Notes: generated from the letters alone by a model not told the origin. Shown: positions 51,401 through 59,525, counted from the first letter of the stretch. The stretch: 64,000 nucleotides of DNA from Psococerastis gibbosa (GCA_963971405.1 OZ020485.1:16802001-16866000); one strand, 5' to 3'. Numbers and translations are program-made.

Positions 51401-54268
51401 TCCCCCCCCCTTTTCTTTAAGGTCTTATTAAACTGCCCTCGTACGTTATATAGGCTTACTTCCTTACTTTTCAACTTTACTATCGATTTCTGCTATCTTT
51501 TAAACTAATAAACTTTCTTCTGCAAAGTACTAATATTTTGATTTTTTAGTTACTTCCCTTTAACCCTGTCATCTATAGGTTTGCTATTATAAAGACATAA
51601 TTTATTTATCTAGGATGGGACGCCGAGAGTCCGCGTGGAGATGCTGTCTCCAAATGGAATTACTCGAGAAGAATTGAGTGAAGAAAAAGCAGCCGCCCTG
51701 CTGAAGGTGCCTTTGTTAGGCTCTGCGACAGTCCCTGTCAAAGCCAATGACTACAACAAGTTTGTCACTGGAAGGGATTGCGTACAAGGAACAAAGGTAT
51801 ACCAACCTACTATATCACATAGACTAGACTGACGTTATCCATGCATTGCTTGTCAATAAGGTCATCATTCATTATTCACCCTGATTTCACCAGAAAACTC
51901 CTGGTTTTTCGAACTTTGTCTTTGGTTAAATTTAAGTCTAGCTAAACTACTGCGCACTGGATTGGTTCCAAATACTGTAGTTTACATTAAAAAATCATAA
52001 AAAATATCACCAGATTTGCTATGCTATTTATTGTAGTTATTATTATTTTTTTGTACGTTTGTGTTTAGCCTGATTACTTTGCGTTGAAAAGTGTCAAAAA
52101 CTATGCTGAAAAATGTTAAAATCCTGACCAGTTGAATCTAACCTCTTGAAGCTACCCCTCCATGATTTCCAAATTTCGTTCCATAATTAATTGTCCTATT
52201 TTTTTAATTTATAAATGGTCAACTTAAGCTTGTGCGAGGAACTAAGATGCTAGTTGTACAGCATTTCAAGTAAGTAAGTAACTCGTACCCGTTACTAACG
52301 TTGTCAAGTAGAAGGAACGATGTCTATGTTAAGTACTTTCATATCCCTTCTTGTCTTCTAATCTGCTGTTTAAGCGTCCGAACCATTGCAGTCTCCTTCT
52401 CGCTATCATCTCCACCAATGGTTCTTCCACCTCGTACTCTGTTCCCATCACTTCATTTCTGAACCTGTCCCGTATTGTGCTCTGATTGGTTGCCCTTATG
52501 AAGTTCACTTCAGCCGAAGAAATAACTCGTTTAATTTACTTCCAGGGTGACGGATGGTGGAAGTACGAATATTGCTACGGGAAAAGTGTGACGCAGTTCC
52601 ACGTGGAGAAGGATGGGACAAAGACGACCATCAATTTAGGCAACTTCATCAAGTCAAATCATTTGAAGTGGCTGGCGGCGAATCCACACAAGCGGCCAGT
52701 CGTGGGGTCGCACGTGAACTATTTGTATACTATGGGGACGAACTGTGCAGCTACTGGGCTACCTAGAGAGACAGAGGTAAGCAAAGATTATATAATTGAC
52801 TACATAGTAAAGTCATTGGCCATAGTTTAGGAAAACACATTGCCTTTTATCGGTACTTGACTTGCAGTACTAGAGTCCGACCATTCTGGAAATATTGCAT
52901 CCACTATACTGCTATGTTGGATGGCCTCTATAACTGTGTGCATGATAGATATTGCCAGTAACCTATCAGACGTGTCACATTGACTGGTCTGATGGAATTT
53001 GGTAATTCTATGAGGCTATTATTCAGTTGCTTGTGAAAACCGTCGGGTAGTGGAAAACGATCTGAAGTCACGGGTCCCTTTTCTATTCAAATTCTTCTAA
53101 CGCCTCTTCTAGCGAAGATTGGCAAGAATCATGGCAATTTTAGTCATTATGACTATGCTATGGAATTGTAATGCAGTTGTCTCCTGCATCCTTATGTCGT
53201 TGACTCTTCATTGAGTTCCTCCGCCTTCGGGGCCAGTTTCGCAACCTCAAGACAAAAGAATGTGCTGCACAGAAAAGACTGTGTCTTTCGCTTATCCCGG
53301 CTCAAGTTCAGCTTCTGAGTAATAACCTTATGGTTTCAGAGGCGAGGATGCGAAAATCTCTAATCTGTACCTCCTCGTGGTGAAGATGGAAGCGCGTAAT
53401 GGCGACTGAACAGATAGGAGACAGAGTTTGAGCGAGGATAAGCGATAACACGGTATTTTCTGTGTAGGGCACTCTTTTGTCCTGGGGTTGAAAAACCGGC
53501 CCCAAATGCGGGAGAACTCAATATCAACGGCATAACGATACAGAAGGCAACCTTTCAAAACGACACTAATCCATTTTCGTAAAATGTTCAGGAAACACGA
53601 AAAACATAATTATTTCGGCTTTATTATAACGGGAAAAATAGGATTTTAACCCTTCAGATGACTGGGTTAAAATTTGTTTGTTTTTGTTTTGATTAACAAT
53701 CCTGATTCAACTCATCTTCAAGATGGAGAATCTATAAATAAAATCAATTTTTAATTTTCATGGATTTTTGACGTTTTGAAAGTTTGCTCCTCAATTGCCA
53801 TAATGATCGCCAATCTCCGATAGAATATGCATTAAAAGATGACGACCACCGAGTCACGGTTGAAAGTATCAAACGTATCATAAAGCAGTCTATCTTTTTC
53901 TGTTACAGGTGAAACTAAAATGTGACCCCTACAGAAACAACGTAAACACCGTATCTATATTCCTGTTGGAACCGCGTACCTGTTACTACGTGCTAGGCGT
54001 AGAGAGTCATGTAATTTGTAACATGCTGAATAGCATCGACGAAGACGGACTGTTACTGCATGATGACGTCATAGGGTTCAGCAAAGCCGACCCCCGCAAC
54101 GACTATCAGCCGATCATGGAGACACCAGCTGATAAGGAGGAGAATCGGGAGAAGAGGGAGGAAGGTGCGAGAGTGACTGTCATTGTATTGGACGCTAACG
54201 ATGATGATGATGACGATGATGATGGTCATGATAATTTGAATAATCATATCCCTGATGGGGATGAGTAG
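36286..54268 (+). CDS. ERLEC1: ERLEC1 (endoplasmic reticulum lectin 1 / XTP3-B) gene, 13-exon model
   Basis: ERLEC1 is an ER-luminal lectin that reads trimmed N-glycans on misfolded glycoproteins and links them to the SEL1L-HRD1 degradation complex. The model joins 36286-36435, 37829-38002, 38889-39024, 40178-40442, 41019-41139, 41295-41375, 42339-42369, 50187-50311, 50458-50508, 51193-51324, 51614-51796, 52546-52776 and 53909-54268. All junctions are GT-AG and phase-consistent, giving 679 codons plus stop. It starts with a signal peptide. MRH domain 1 spans exons 2-4 ([19 protein letters not shown] to [13 protein letters not shown]) and MRH domain 2 exons 11-13 ([17 protein letters not shown] to LGVESHVIC). 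Human ERLEC1 is 483 residues; the excess lies mainly in linker exons 6-10 and an acidic C-terminal tail. Exons 1-5 and 11-13 are firm; 6-10 are tentative. A BEL element sits in intron 7. Confidence 0.88.
37829..38002 (+). CDS. ERLEC1: ERLEC1 exon 2: start of MRH domain 1
   Basis: The exon reads [19 protein letters not shown] (with CLIP after it) and ends [10 protein letters not shown]. The cysteine before the YR and the sequence around it match the entry of the first MRH domain. Acceptor TTTTTTAG, donor GTAAGT, phase 0 on both sides. A tRNA-Glu-derived SINE and another repeat lie in the following intron. Confidence 0.92.
38180..38360 (+). repeat. tRNA-Glu-derived SINE, copy 1 (ERLEC1 intron 2)
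   Basis: The head reads TAGTGGTACGGACTCTGACT then TTCACCCAAAAGGTTGCTGG, like the anticodon arm and B-box approach of tRNA-Glu(UUC). The body contains TACATTTTCTGGCCATGCTT, GCAGGCGGTCCCGGG and AGAGAGGGCTTTATAGCCCT, and ends GGCTTAGTAATAGAA. Shared with copies at 40701 and 43617. Confidence 0.82.
38465..38690 (+). repeat. Interspersed repeat R2, copy 1
   Basis: It contains TACCTCCTCGTGGTGAAGAT, then TTTGTCCTGGGGTTGGGAAA and GAGGAACTCAATGAAGAGCC. The same blocks occur at 53335-53545 and, inverted, at 53185-53310. No coding capacity recognised. Confidence 0.75.
38889..39024 (+). CDS. ERLEC1: ERLEC1 exon 3: MRH domain 1 core
   Basis: It encodes [20 protein letters not shown], which includes the MRH signature with the glutamine used in mannose binding (the Q of IRQYHE). 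It ends in phase 1 at a GTAAGT donor, followed by an ATT microsatellite. The intron holds GC-richer unassigned sequence. Confidence 0.95.
39843..39895 (+). repeat. Possible RTE-like LINE 3' end
   Basis: A short frame reads LAKALHGL and a stop, followed by TGAG/TAAG units. This resembles the C-terminus and short-repeat tail of the RTE-like LINE at 55642-56141 (QAKAHQGL and a stop). It is too short to be sure. Confidence 0.35.
40178..40442 (+). CDS. ERLEC1: ERLEC1 exon 4: end of MRH domain 1
   Basis: It contains [20 protein letters not shown] (the binding-site Arg lies in KPRQ) and [16 protein letters not shown] (Glu and Tyr of the binding site and the last cysteine pair). Acceptor TTTTAG, donor AG|GTATTG in phase 2. 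Confidence 0.95.
40701..40893 (+). repeat. tRNA-Glu-derived SINE, copy 2 (ERLEC1 intron 4)
   Basis: This is the best preserved copy. The head retains CTTTCACCCGAAAGG and the B box GGTTCGAGTCC, the internal RNA polymerase III promoter element. The body matches copy 1 through AGAGAGGGCTTTATAGCCCT to a short A-rich tail (about 40884-40893). Confidence 0.87.
41019..41139 (+). CDS. ERLEC1: ERLEC1 exon 5: start of inter-domain linker
   Basis: It joins in phase 2 to give [18 protein letters not shown] and ends LKLRTKKVN at a GTAAGT donor in phase 0. The [15 protein letters not shown] character looks like the linker after MRH domain 1 in insect ERLEC1 proteins. Confidence 0.88.
41295..41375 (+). CDS. 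ERLEC1: ERLEC1 exon 6 (tentative linker exon)
   Basis: This 27-codon exon reads [20 protein letters not shown] and ends AMYRVQ at a GTAACC donor. Phase is 0 on both sides. The acceptor (GGGGCTGCAG) has a weak pyrimidine tract. A better-looking acceptor at 41262 would break the frame. Confidence 0.5.
42339..42369 (+). CDS. ERLEC1: ERLEC1 exon 7 (tentative 31-nt micro-exon)
   Basis: After the acceptor GTTTTTAG it reads [10 protein letters not shown] and ends in phase 1 at G|GTAGCA. This fits exon 8, which begins in the matching phase. Read through without splicing, the frame continues and stops at 42413, which would give a shortened secreted form holding only MRH domain 1. Confidence 0.45.
42735..42840 (+). 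repeat. Interspersed repeat R1, degenerate copy
   Basis: It contains CGTAGAGGAATATTTTTTCT and GGCTCTACGATCAAT followed by GTGAAATTCGACTTTG, in the order found at 50296-50436 and 56430-56573. Confidence 0.5.
43617..43735 (+). repeat. tRNA-Glu-derived SINE, copy 3, truncated (intron 7)
   Basis: The head GTAGTGGCTTTCACCAGAAA and the start of the body (CTTGGCCATGCTTTGGAGGC) are present. The 3' part is missing after about 43735 and the B box is mutated. Confidence 0.75.
44499..44534. repeat. Remnant of the CAGCAGCC MITE family
   Basis: GGTATTATAATCGCC followed by TGATCAGG matches the terminal repeat of the MITE at 22434-22608. The segment is itself bounded by CCAGCGG and CCGCTGG. Confidence 0.5.
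44732..45086 (-). repeat. BEL 3' LTR
   Basis: The 355-bp LTR is paired with 49830-50176. The adjacent polypurine candidate (45087-45100, coding strand CCCCCGCTGGGGAG) lies just inside. Confidence 0.9.
45169..47064 (-). pseudogene. BEL RNase H end and integrase
   Basis: This 631-codon frame picks up after a frameshift with RNase H ([34 protein letters not shown]), then an integrase zinc region ([17 protein letters not shown]) and core. The first Asp sits in GLDAAGP. The second catalytic region reads [12 protein letters not shown], with Asn where Asp is expected. The Glu is in [10 protein letters not shown]. The C-terminal domain ends [10 protein letters not shown]. The Asn substitution and the frameshift predict an inactive integrase in this copy. 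Confidence 0.85.
47033..48727 (-). pseudogene. BEL gag-protease fused to remnant reverse transcriptase and RNase H
   Basis: The frame continues the gag phase. It holds zinc knuckles ([13 protein letters not shown] and [26 protein letters not shown]), a protease with [12 protein letters not shown] where DSG-S is usual, then jumps directly to [17 protein letters not shown], the catalytic part of a BEL reverse transcriptase. YVDN stands where YVDD is typical. Most of the fingers and palm upstream is missing without a frame break, so an in-frame deletion is inferred. Connection and RNase H follow ([33 protein letters not shown]) up to a frame change near 47050. The ORF's first codon is GTG; this is continuation, not a true start. 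Confidence 0.82.
48731..49327 (-). CDS. BEL gag (DUF1759-like)
   Basis: This 198-codon frame contains a long helical N-terminal part and [20 protein letters not shown], then [20 protein letters not shown], typical of BEL/Pao Gag proteins of the DUF1759 family. It ends at a TGA (48731-48733) after SRYGSK. The next frame continues in the same phase past this stop. Confidence 0.85.
   Translation of the reverse strand: MPDEDELSVSDLLSLIKKQVNDLFEELTSIRDKVNGYSKSKFSLIERKYLAAKEVMSGFDKLRIQIHHINLKAPSTEKLDASKFSKVFSDLFETIEVLYTESYDMAKNSSSQPSMPPGPKLPQIQIQPFSGCVREYSQFERLFTCVYDKNPQLSADAKAYYLHSLVTSEAKSLISEFALDGAGYKSAFDALKSRYGSK
49830..50176 (-). repeat. BEL 5' LTR
   Basis: The 347-bp LTR ends 10 bp upstream of the predicted ERLEC1 exon 8. 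On the plus strand it carries CTGCTAAC (about 50135-50142), which fits a branch-point consensus. A TGGTCCTTCCAGCC segment just inside, 4 bases from the LTR, is a candidate primer-binding site. Confidence 0.88.
50187..50311 (+). CDS. ERLEC1: ERLEC1 exon 8 (tentative linker exon next to BEL)
   Basis: The acceptor CACAG at 50182-50186 lies immediately downstream of the BEL target duplication. The exon reads [20 protein letters not shown] and ends VVPIK at AAG|GTGTTC, phase 0. DETFGST echoes PSFGSTT of exon 7. The last part of the exon overlaps interspersed repeat R1. An alternative donor at 50275 (ACT|GTATCA) would also keep phase. Confidence 0.45.
50296..50436 (+). repeat. Interspersed repeat R1, plus copy overlapping exon 8
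   Basis: It starts GTAGTCCCGATCAAG and continues GAAGGCCACTTGTCATG, GAAATGTAGAGGAGTG and GTGAAAATCGACTTTG. The first bases overlap the end and donor of predicted ERLEC1 exon 8. Confidence 0.65.
50458..50508 (+). CDS. ERLEC1: ERLEC1 exon 9 (tentative linker exon)
   Basis: Seventeen codons read [17 protein letters not shown], in phase 0 on both sides. Acceptor TTCTTAG, donor AAG|GTTGGT. Confidence 0.5.
50601..50980. repeat. Tandem repeat, about 160-174-bp unit
   Basis: Two full units and a partial third are visible. GGGCTTTCGTACTGCTCCC (or variants) with CTCTTGGTTGG occurs at about 50607 and 50781, with a shortened form at about 50940. TTTACCATAGCTACGAGG ends units one and two. It lies in the intron between exons 9 and 10. 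Confidence 0.75.
51193..51324 (+). CDS. ERLEC1: ERLEC1 exon 10 (tentative linker exon)
   Basis: Forty-four codons begin [19 protein letters not shown] and end DVECRR at CGA|GTAAAA, phase 0. Acceptor TTCACAG. Two cysteines in the first part and one near the end could form a small disulfide loop in the ER. Confidence 0.55.
51614..51796 (+). CDS. ERLEC1: ERLEC1 exon 11: linker into MRH domain 2
   Basis: It reads [20 protein letters not shown] and ends [11 protein letters not shown] at a GTATAC donor, phase 0. The cysteine near the end is the first cysteine of MRH domain 2. Confidence 0.88.
52325..52480 (-). pseudogene. LINE C-terminal fragment in ERLEC1 intron 11
   Basis: The minus strand reads [20 protein letters not shown] followed by [15 protein letters not shown], the motif found at the C-terminus of RTE/jockey-type LINE proteins (compare RLRWLGHVVRM at 55642-56141). 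The frame is open over about 50 codons. It ends about 65 bp from the exon 12 acceptor. Confidence 0.65.
52546..52776 (+). CDS. ERLEC1: ERLEC1 exon 12: MRH domain 2 core
   Basis: It encodes [20 protein letters not shown], the second MRH signature with its Gln, and ends [13 protein letters not shown], with Arg in LPRE. Acceptor TTCCAG, donor GTAAGC, phase 0. A LINE fragment on the minus strand lies just upstream in the intron (52325-52480). Confidence 0.95.
53185..53310 (-). repeat. Interspersed repeat R2, inverted copy
   Basis: Its reverse complement has AAGACACAGTCTTTTCTGTG, TTTTGTCTTGAGGTTGCGAA and GAGGAACTCAATGAAGAGTC, matching 38465-38690. It lies head to head with the plus copy that follows. 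Confidence 0.72.
53335..53545 (+). repeat. Interspersed repeat R2, plus copy
   Basis: It contains TACCTCCTCGTGGTGAAGAT, TTTGTCCTGGGGTTGAAAAA and GAGAACTCAATAT. It pairs with the inverted copy just upstream to form a large potential hairpin in the last ERLEC1 intron. Confidence 0.75.
53909..54268 (+). CDS. ERLEC1: ERLEC1 exon 13: end of MRH domain 2 and acidic tail
   Basis: It begins [20 protein letters not shown] and continues [17 protein letters not shown], the end of MRH domain 2. The position that is Glu in CEYEV of domain 1 is Tyr here (CYYVL). A charged tail follows, with a run of eight or nine aspartates encoded by a GAT/GAC simple repeat, ending PDGDE. No KDEL-type retention signal is seen. 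Confidence 0.93.
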   Translation: MKLKCDPYRNNVNTVSIFLLEPRTCYYVLGVESHVICNMLNSIDEDGLLLHDDVIGFSKADPRNDYQPIMETPADKEENREKREEGARVTVIVLDANDDDDDDDDGHDNLNNHIPDGDE

Positions 54269-54349
54269 GTGTAGTTATGGGTGATTTAATGATATTAATG
54301 ATGATAAAGCGGTTAATTGTGCACTAGGGCATCCTCCCATTGTAAATTA

Positions 54350-54355
54350 AATAAA
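54350..54355 (+). terminator. ERLEC1: ERLEC1 polyadenylation signal
   Basis: AATAAA lies 82 bases after the ERLEC1 stop codon, in an AT-rich stretch. It is the first canonical signal downstream. Confidence 0.65.
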
Positions 54356-54531
54356 ATAACTTTGTCAAGTATTACTCAAATGTATTAAAAGCGACCGGTT
54401 TCGGCACTATGCCATCGTTAGGCACCAGACAACCTGTTGTATGTTTACTCTTGTATGAGGGCTGATTTTATACGCTCGATATGCTGTTAAGAGGAAGAAG
54501 ATATTGGATTAGTCGATTATTGTTTTTTTTT

Positions 54532-54771
54532 TTTACTACGTAAATTATAAAGATTTGGTCTATGAAATTTGAAATTCGTAGAAAACTACCTACTTCCTGC
54601 ACAATATCATAGGGTATTTTTTAATGTTGGTTTTTTTTTTTTAATTCAATGCTACTAGTATATATCTACGTATTGCAAAGTTCATGGAGAAATGGCAGCA
54701 CTAAAAATTACAAATCTTGTGTATGAAGGAAGTACTTGTATAGACCAAATCTTTATATCATACGTAGTAAA
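54532..54771. mobile_element. Small inverted-repeat element (MITE-like), 240 bp
   Basis: TTTACTACGTAAATTATAAA and the following GATTTGGTCTAT at the left end pair with AGACCAAATCTTTATATCAT and ACGTAGTAAA at the right end, about 33 bases with few mismatches. No coding sequence. Confidence 0.7.
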
Positions 54772-54832
54772 TTAAATAATAAATAGAAATTTACTGATTT
54801 TTGCGTGATGCAATATATACGTTCCATATCCT

Positions 54833-55013
54833 GTTAACTAGAGTTCTATATAGGAGAGATGGGAAATTCGCTTCACACCAAAAATATATTTTTTTTTTTA
54901 ATTTCTTGGGCCACTCGCCATATGACCAGCCATTGAAAAGACGTAGCCGATGTACCTAGGATTCAAAAAAATATTTTGTCCCATCTCTCCTATGTAGAAC
55001 TGTACTCTTAACT
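54833..55013. mobile_element. Small inverted-repeat element (MITE-like), 181 bp
   Basis: TATAGGAGAGATGGGA at the left and TCCCATCTCTCCTATG at the right, plus GAACT and GTTAA blocks outside, form an imperfect inverted repeat of about 35 bases. No coding sequence. Confidence 0.65.
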
Positions 55014-55467
55014 ACAGTAACAGTAAAATTTTAGTTAATTCCGGTTGACTGAGGACATCGCTTGAAATGTCGTTACAGTCAATGAGACTGGGCTTATCCC
55101 AATCCACATGTGCCGTTATTGGAGAATGCCCCTAGTGTATAATTGGCCACCTTTTAATGGAGATGTTTCATGCAACTAAGTTTCATCTGCCATCTCAACC
55201 CTTTTACATAAGCATAGGAAGAGCGAATCGGATGGTTTAGGTAAAAAATAGAAGCTGGTGAAATTTTGCTGCATATATCTCAATTCCCTAGAGTGATGTA
55301 TAATCGATGTTATACCTTCTTGTTCTGCAAGTAAAAGTGTTAATTTGTAAAGTTAAGTGGTTATTTATTTAGTCGTTCATTACTTTCTGAGATTAGTGAA
55401 CAAAATGGTAGCGTTCGGGGTGGTTAGCACTTGAGAGAGTTTCTTCAGTGACTTCGTGGAAGTGAAA

Positions 55468-55543
55468 CATGATTAATAACTTTCTATATAAAAAATTGCA
55501 CCTAATTCCACAAAATTGTTTATATATAAAGTTATTAATCATG
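55468..55543. repeat. Hairpin-forming inverted repeat
   Basis: CATGATTAATAACTTTCTAT and the following ATAAA pair with TTTATATATAAAGTTATTAATCATG across a loop of about 25 bases. It could be a tiny MITE or the core of one. Confidence 0.7.
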
Positions 55544-55641
55544 GTTACCACCTAGTGGGAGGCGGGAGTAATCGTTACTGCGAGTAAATGCTACCCAAAG
55601 TGTCATACCGACAGTTTACCATCAGTATCATATATCATTCA

Positions 55642-56141
55642 AGTCAAGACTTATCTCTAGAGCCACAAAACTACGAATATACAAAACCCTTATAAGACCA
55701 GTTGCAACATACGGATCGGAAACCTGGAATCTCACTGTAAACGATGCCAACAAACTACGTGTACTCGAAAGAAAGATAATAAGGAGGATATATGGACCCC
55801 TTTACGAGTACGGAGAATGGCGTATAAGACACAACGCTGAAATCGACGCCGCTCTCAACGGAGAAGACATAGTAAGGTTCATTAAAGCACAACGATTAAG
55901 GTGGCTGGGACACGTTGTAAGGATGTCTGAAGAACGCATGCCACGAAAAATGTACAAAGCAAGCATGACGGGAAGACGACTGCCAGGACGGCCAAGAAAC
56001 CGCTGGAAGGACGAGTTAGAGAATGACCTTCGCGAGTTGGGAGTCTCCAGATGGTGGAGCGTTGTGCAAAACCGAGAAGAATGGAGGAGTGTTGTCGAGC
56101 AGGCCAAAGCCCACCAAGGGCTGTAGAGCCGGAAGAAGAAG
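55642..56141 (+). mobile_element. 5'-truncated RTE-like LINE with 15-bp target duplication
   Basis: ATCATATATCATTCA occurs at 55627-55641 and again at 56142-56156, flanking a 500-bp insertion that ends in GAAGAAGAAG. A short microsatellite tail instead of poly(A) is typical of RTE elements. Only the C-terminal end of the reverse transcriptase protein is present. Confidence 0.88.
55644..56126 (+). pseudogene. RTE-like LINE reverse transcriptase C-terminus
   Basis: An uninterrupted frame reads SRLISRATKLRIYKTLIRPV, then ATYGSETWNLTVNDANKLRV, ERKIIRRIYGP, RLRWLGHVVRMSEERMP, then GRRLPGRPRNRWKDELENDL and ends QAKAHQGL plus stop. These are hallmarks of the region after the polymerase domain in RTE/jockey-like LINE proteins common in insects. 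It lacks the catalytic core. Confidence 0.88.
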
Positions 56142-56429
56142 ATCATATATCATTCATTCATTCATTCTGTTGCAGAATTTTCCATGTGAACAGATAACCT
56201 AATCTGGTTAGCTGCTTGTCATTCACTTTACATTATGTATTAAAACCAAACTCATTTTTAAAGAGGCTTTATAAGTGTAAAAATCAAATATTAAACATCA
56301 ATCGTCGAGATATCAAAAATATCAGGACAAACAGAAGGAATTTTTCTGAGTATTTTTGATATCTATGATATGACACAGATATTGAATTTGATTTGTGAGA
56401 AAAAAACATTGGTGTGGTAGTCCCGAGGT

Positions 56430-56573
56430 AGAAGTTCGAGAACTGTGGCCAATTGGTGTTATTGAAGGCCACATGTCATAATTATCGAAATGTAGAGGAA
56501 CATTTCTGCCAATTTAACGAGCAATTTGGCCGGCTCTACAATCGATATTTCCTGCGAAAATCGATTTTTTTTT
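56430..56573 (+). repeat. Interspersed repeat R1, best preserved copy
   Basis: It contains GAAGGCCACATGTCATAATT, ATCGAAATGTAGAGGAACAT, TTTCTGCCAATTTAACGAGC, GGCCGGCTCTACAATCGATA and TTTCCTGCGAAAATCGA. Weaker inverted relatives follow at 56640-56760 and about 59040-59110. Confidence 0.65.
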
Positions 56574-57159
56574 TTAAATAAGCAAAACTTGTAACTTTTA
56601 ATTCACTGCTAACAGTAATTTTTAAAAGTCTAATTTTACATTAAATATCCATCGTAGAGCTATAAAAAATGTCGAAACCCTTTGAAGAAATACTCTTATA
56701 CATTTTGATACATGATATGTGAACGTTACCCACACTGTTGGTTACAGCTATTGAGCTGCTTCGTCCGGTCGAAAACAAATTGTACGATTGTAGTGTTATA
56801 GACGGGCATATCAAAATGTAGAGGAAAATGTGGGTAACATTTACCTGCAGGAACGATTACGTATGCTTGGTGCGAACTTCCCTAAATCATGAACTTTGAT
56901 AAATTTATTTTGGCTGTGTAGATTGATTTGTAAATAGCCTTCAGCTTCCCATCATAGGAAACTAATGGAGAGAGTTATTTTATACATGTGATTAATTATA
57001 CACTATGCAATAGTCCCATCGATCAAACTAGTGCTTTAGGATAGGGCAAATCTATAGACAGCCGATATTTAACTAGACTCCGGCAGTCAACGGTTCCCGC
57101 AGTTGTGACGCAACGGCCAAGCGCACCGAATTTTCGTTGCCATTTTTGCATGAGCAGAA

Positions 57160-59517
57160 GATAGTCGTGGTCACATTTCGTTGGACAGTCCCCCCTACGT
57201 TTGTCCGCAATCGGCATTACACTCAGCTTATAGTTGGTACGGTCTATTCTATTTTACTATCGAAGCCCTTGATCTTTCTCATTGAAGAAAAGGATAACAA
57301 AGAAATTCACTGATTACTGGTAGAAGTTTTAATTGTATCTTTGGCTTCAATCGAAAAAAAGTTTATACAACATTAAGAATCTAAGAGGAATAATACGAAA
57401 ATATTGGAATTGTATTAACCTACATTATAACAGCTCCCAACTATATGTTACTTTACTATACATTGTACTGTGTAATTAATATACAACGTTTAGAATGGAA
57501 TTTGTTTGGAAATTGGTTTTCCCTGAGGTGAAAAACTCGGCATAATAAAGCTGCGTTCATAAACCACAAATAAGGGCTGACTCGAAAGTATCTGCCACCC
57601 ACTTGTCAGATCTCTCACTGACACTGTATGCCTTTCATTGTATGTCTTTTATGGATATGAAACACGCCCTTGCCATGGCGAGAGGTCTAGAGAGGATGCA
57701 GAAGGCTTATGTGACACAACCGGAAGATTTATTTGAAATGAATAACGGCTCACTTGAAATAGTGTCTGGTCCCCCAATTGTCAGATTTCAGGCTGGTACA
57801 GAACACATTTCATTATATTATGTCTTTACTCAATAACTGCCTGTGAGTTTACTTGATGATTTATTAGAGTTTATTCTAGCTTGATCCTACTCATGTGTAA
57901 AGAAAAACAAAATGCTTTTTGTTTATTTATGATAATAAGGGTTAATGAACGCAGCTTAGAAACAAGCTATGATTTCAAATGTAACAAGGGCCAAAACTAT
58001 ACAAACAGAAATAAAACAATTTTGGCCCTATACCCGCTAATAGACAAAGACATGGATCGGACTCGAAGTAGATTACAATAAAGAAGACATTTACAAGTTC
58101 AAGAACAATGGACAACCAACTGTCTTCACCCTCCATCAACATTCTTCTTATAATAATTTTAAAGTCTACTATGGAGTGAAATGGGTAATGAAACGCCAAA
58201 GGCTGCAAACTCTGAAGAGCCATGGACTCCAAAATTAATTATTCCACTCGTATTATTACTTGGGTTCCTTCCTTGGTTTAGATTGAGTTATGTACCCGAA
58301 AAAGTTTACACTTTCTCCGAAACCCTTACAAAATTTCAGGCAGCCCAAACCATTTATGGAAAAATAGGTATTACCAGCAGGAGCTTGGTTCGGAAAACTC
58401 AGACCCTATAATTTATATTTTCATAGAATATAGAGTACCTACGATACTTGACTAAACTAAGCTTAAAAATTTTTAGGTTCCTAATTTGACCTAGTAATTT
58501 ACTAATTAATTGACGTCATGTTGGCTTCTGCGATAGAGTTAATGTTATTACCTATTATAGCTTTTTTTGTTCTTACATTGGGGCTTAAACGAACTTTGGT
58601 AAGCTTTTAAAACTATTTTTGTATAATTGGTTGCCCATTGTTTACAAATTCTTGAATTTTTTACACTCTAACTACTAATTTATACATCATATAGGTTAAG
58701 TCAATAGACCAATTGTTAACAAAAGTAGGCCTATTTTTAACAATTTTCGTTGCAATAATCCATTGATAAATTTGAGATATCCATCTAATAATTAGCCCGG
58801 TTGACTTAGTCTAACTTTAATTTGTTGTGTCAGAAATTCTTCTGACCTATCGCCTATAATCTCGTAATCTAATTTATTTTAAACAATACTGTCATCTATT
58901 AGATTCGATTTTTAGCTGTCGCCCCATTAATATTTACAACTTTTAATTCTGACTTTTAAGAGCGAATCGGAGAGCCCCCTATAAGTTTGTACAAAATGAA
59001 ATTTAAGAGGTAGCCTAGACATTGATCGCAGAGTTGACAATGAATGACACGAATATAAAAGAAATGTCCCTCTACATTATGATCCATAACTTTTGTTTGA
59101 TCACAGTTATGGAAGCTGTGAAAATTGTATTGAAAAAAGAAGAAAGAAAATTGTCTTTATTTCATATATTGGCGCGAATTTAGGGCCCACTCTTACAAAT
59201 AACCCATAATATAGGTAGGTAAAGGTAAATTATTTTTAAATAAAGTAGAGGAACCCTTCTTCTTTCTGTTGAGTCATTAATTGTTTTGATCAAATTCAAT
59301 TTATTTCAAAGGATATATCGATCGCAGCGCCATAAATGAGATGTCCAAGCAGAAGGAATCTTTAGTGTCTGTTGTTTAAAAATCAAGTTAACAAACTGTG
59401 GTGTGAAGTGACGATAGTATTGAACTTTGGGCTAAGCGCACTCTGTGGTTGTTTGGTTCTTTTTGTTTACTTTTATTTTACGTCATTCCAAGATGGCTAC
59501 TAAGTAAATACAGTTCA
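57160..59517. other. Unassigned AT-rich sequence
   Basis: No supported gene in about 2.3 kb. Open frames at 57603-57836 and 58181-58411 have no recognisable domain. The last 120 bases (about 59397-59517) may be the 5' part of the copia LTR described below. Confidence 0.4.
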
Positions 59518-59525
59518 GTTTCTCA

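Noticed and set aside
54053..54247. Minus-strand isoleucine-rich frame
   Set aside because: It is the antisense of the GAT/GAC repeat in ERLEC1 exon 13.
54370..54490. Segment with GACCGGTTTCGG as a Penelope-like or other repeat end
   Set aside because: The phrase resembles repeats seen in insects, but no second copy, terminal structure or coding region was found in the window.
57603..57836. 77-codon frame as a gene
   Set aside because: First codon is not ATG, no domain recognised, and no splice or polyadenylation context seen.
58181..58411. 76-codon frame with a hydrophobic segment
   Set aside because: A membrane-like stretch alone is weak evidence in AT-rich DNA; no motif or conservation can be shown.
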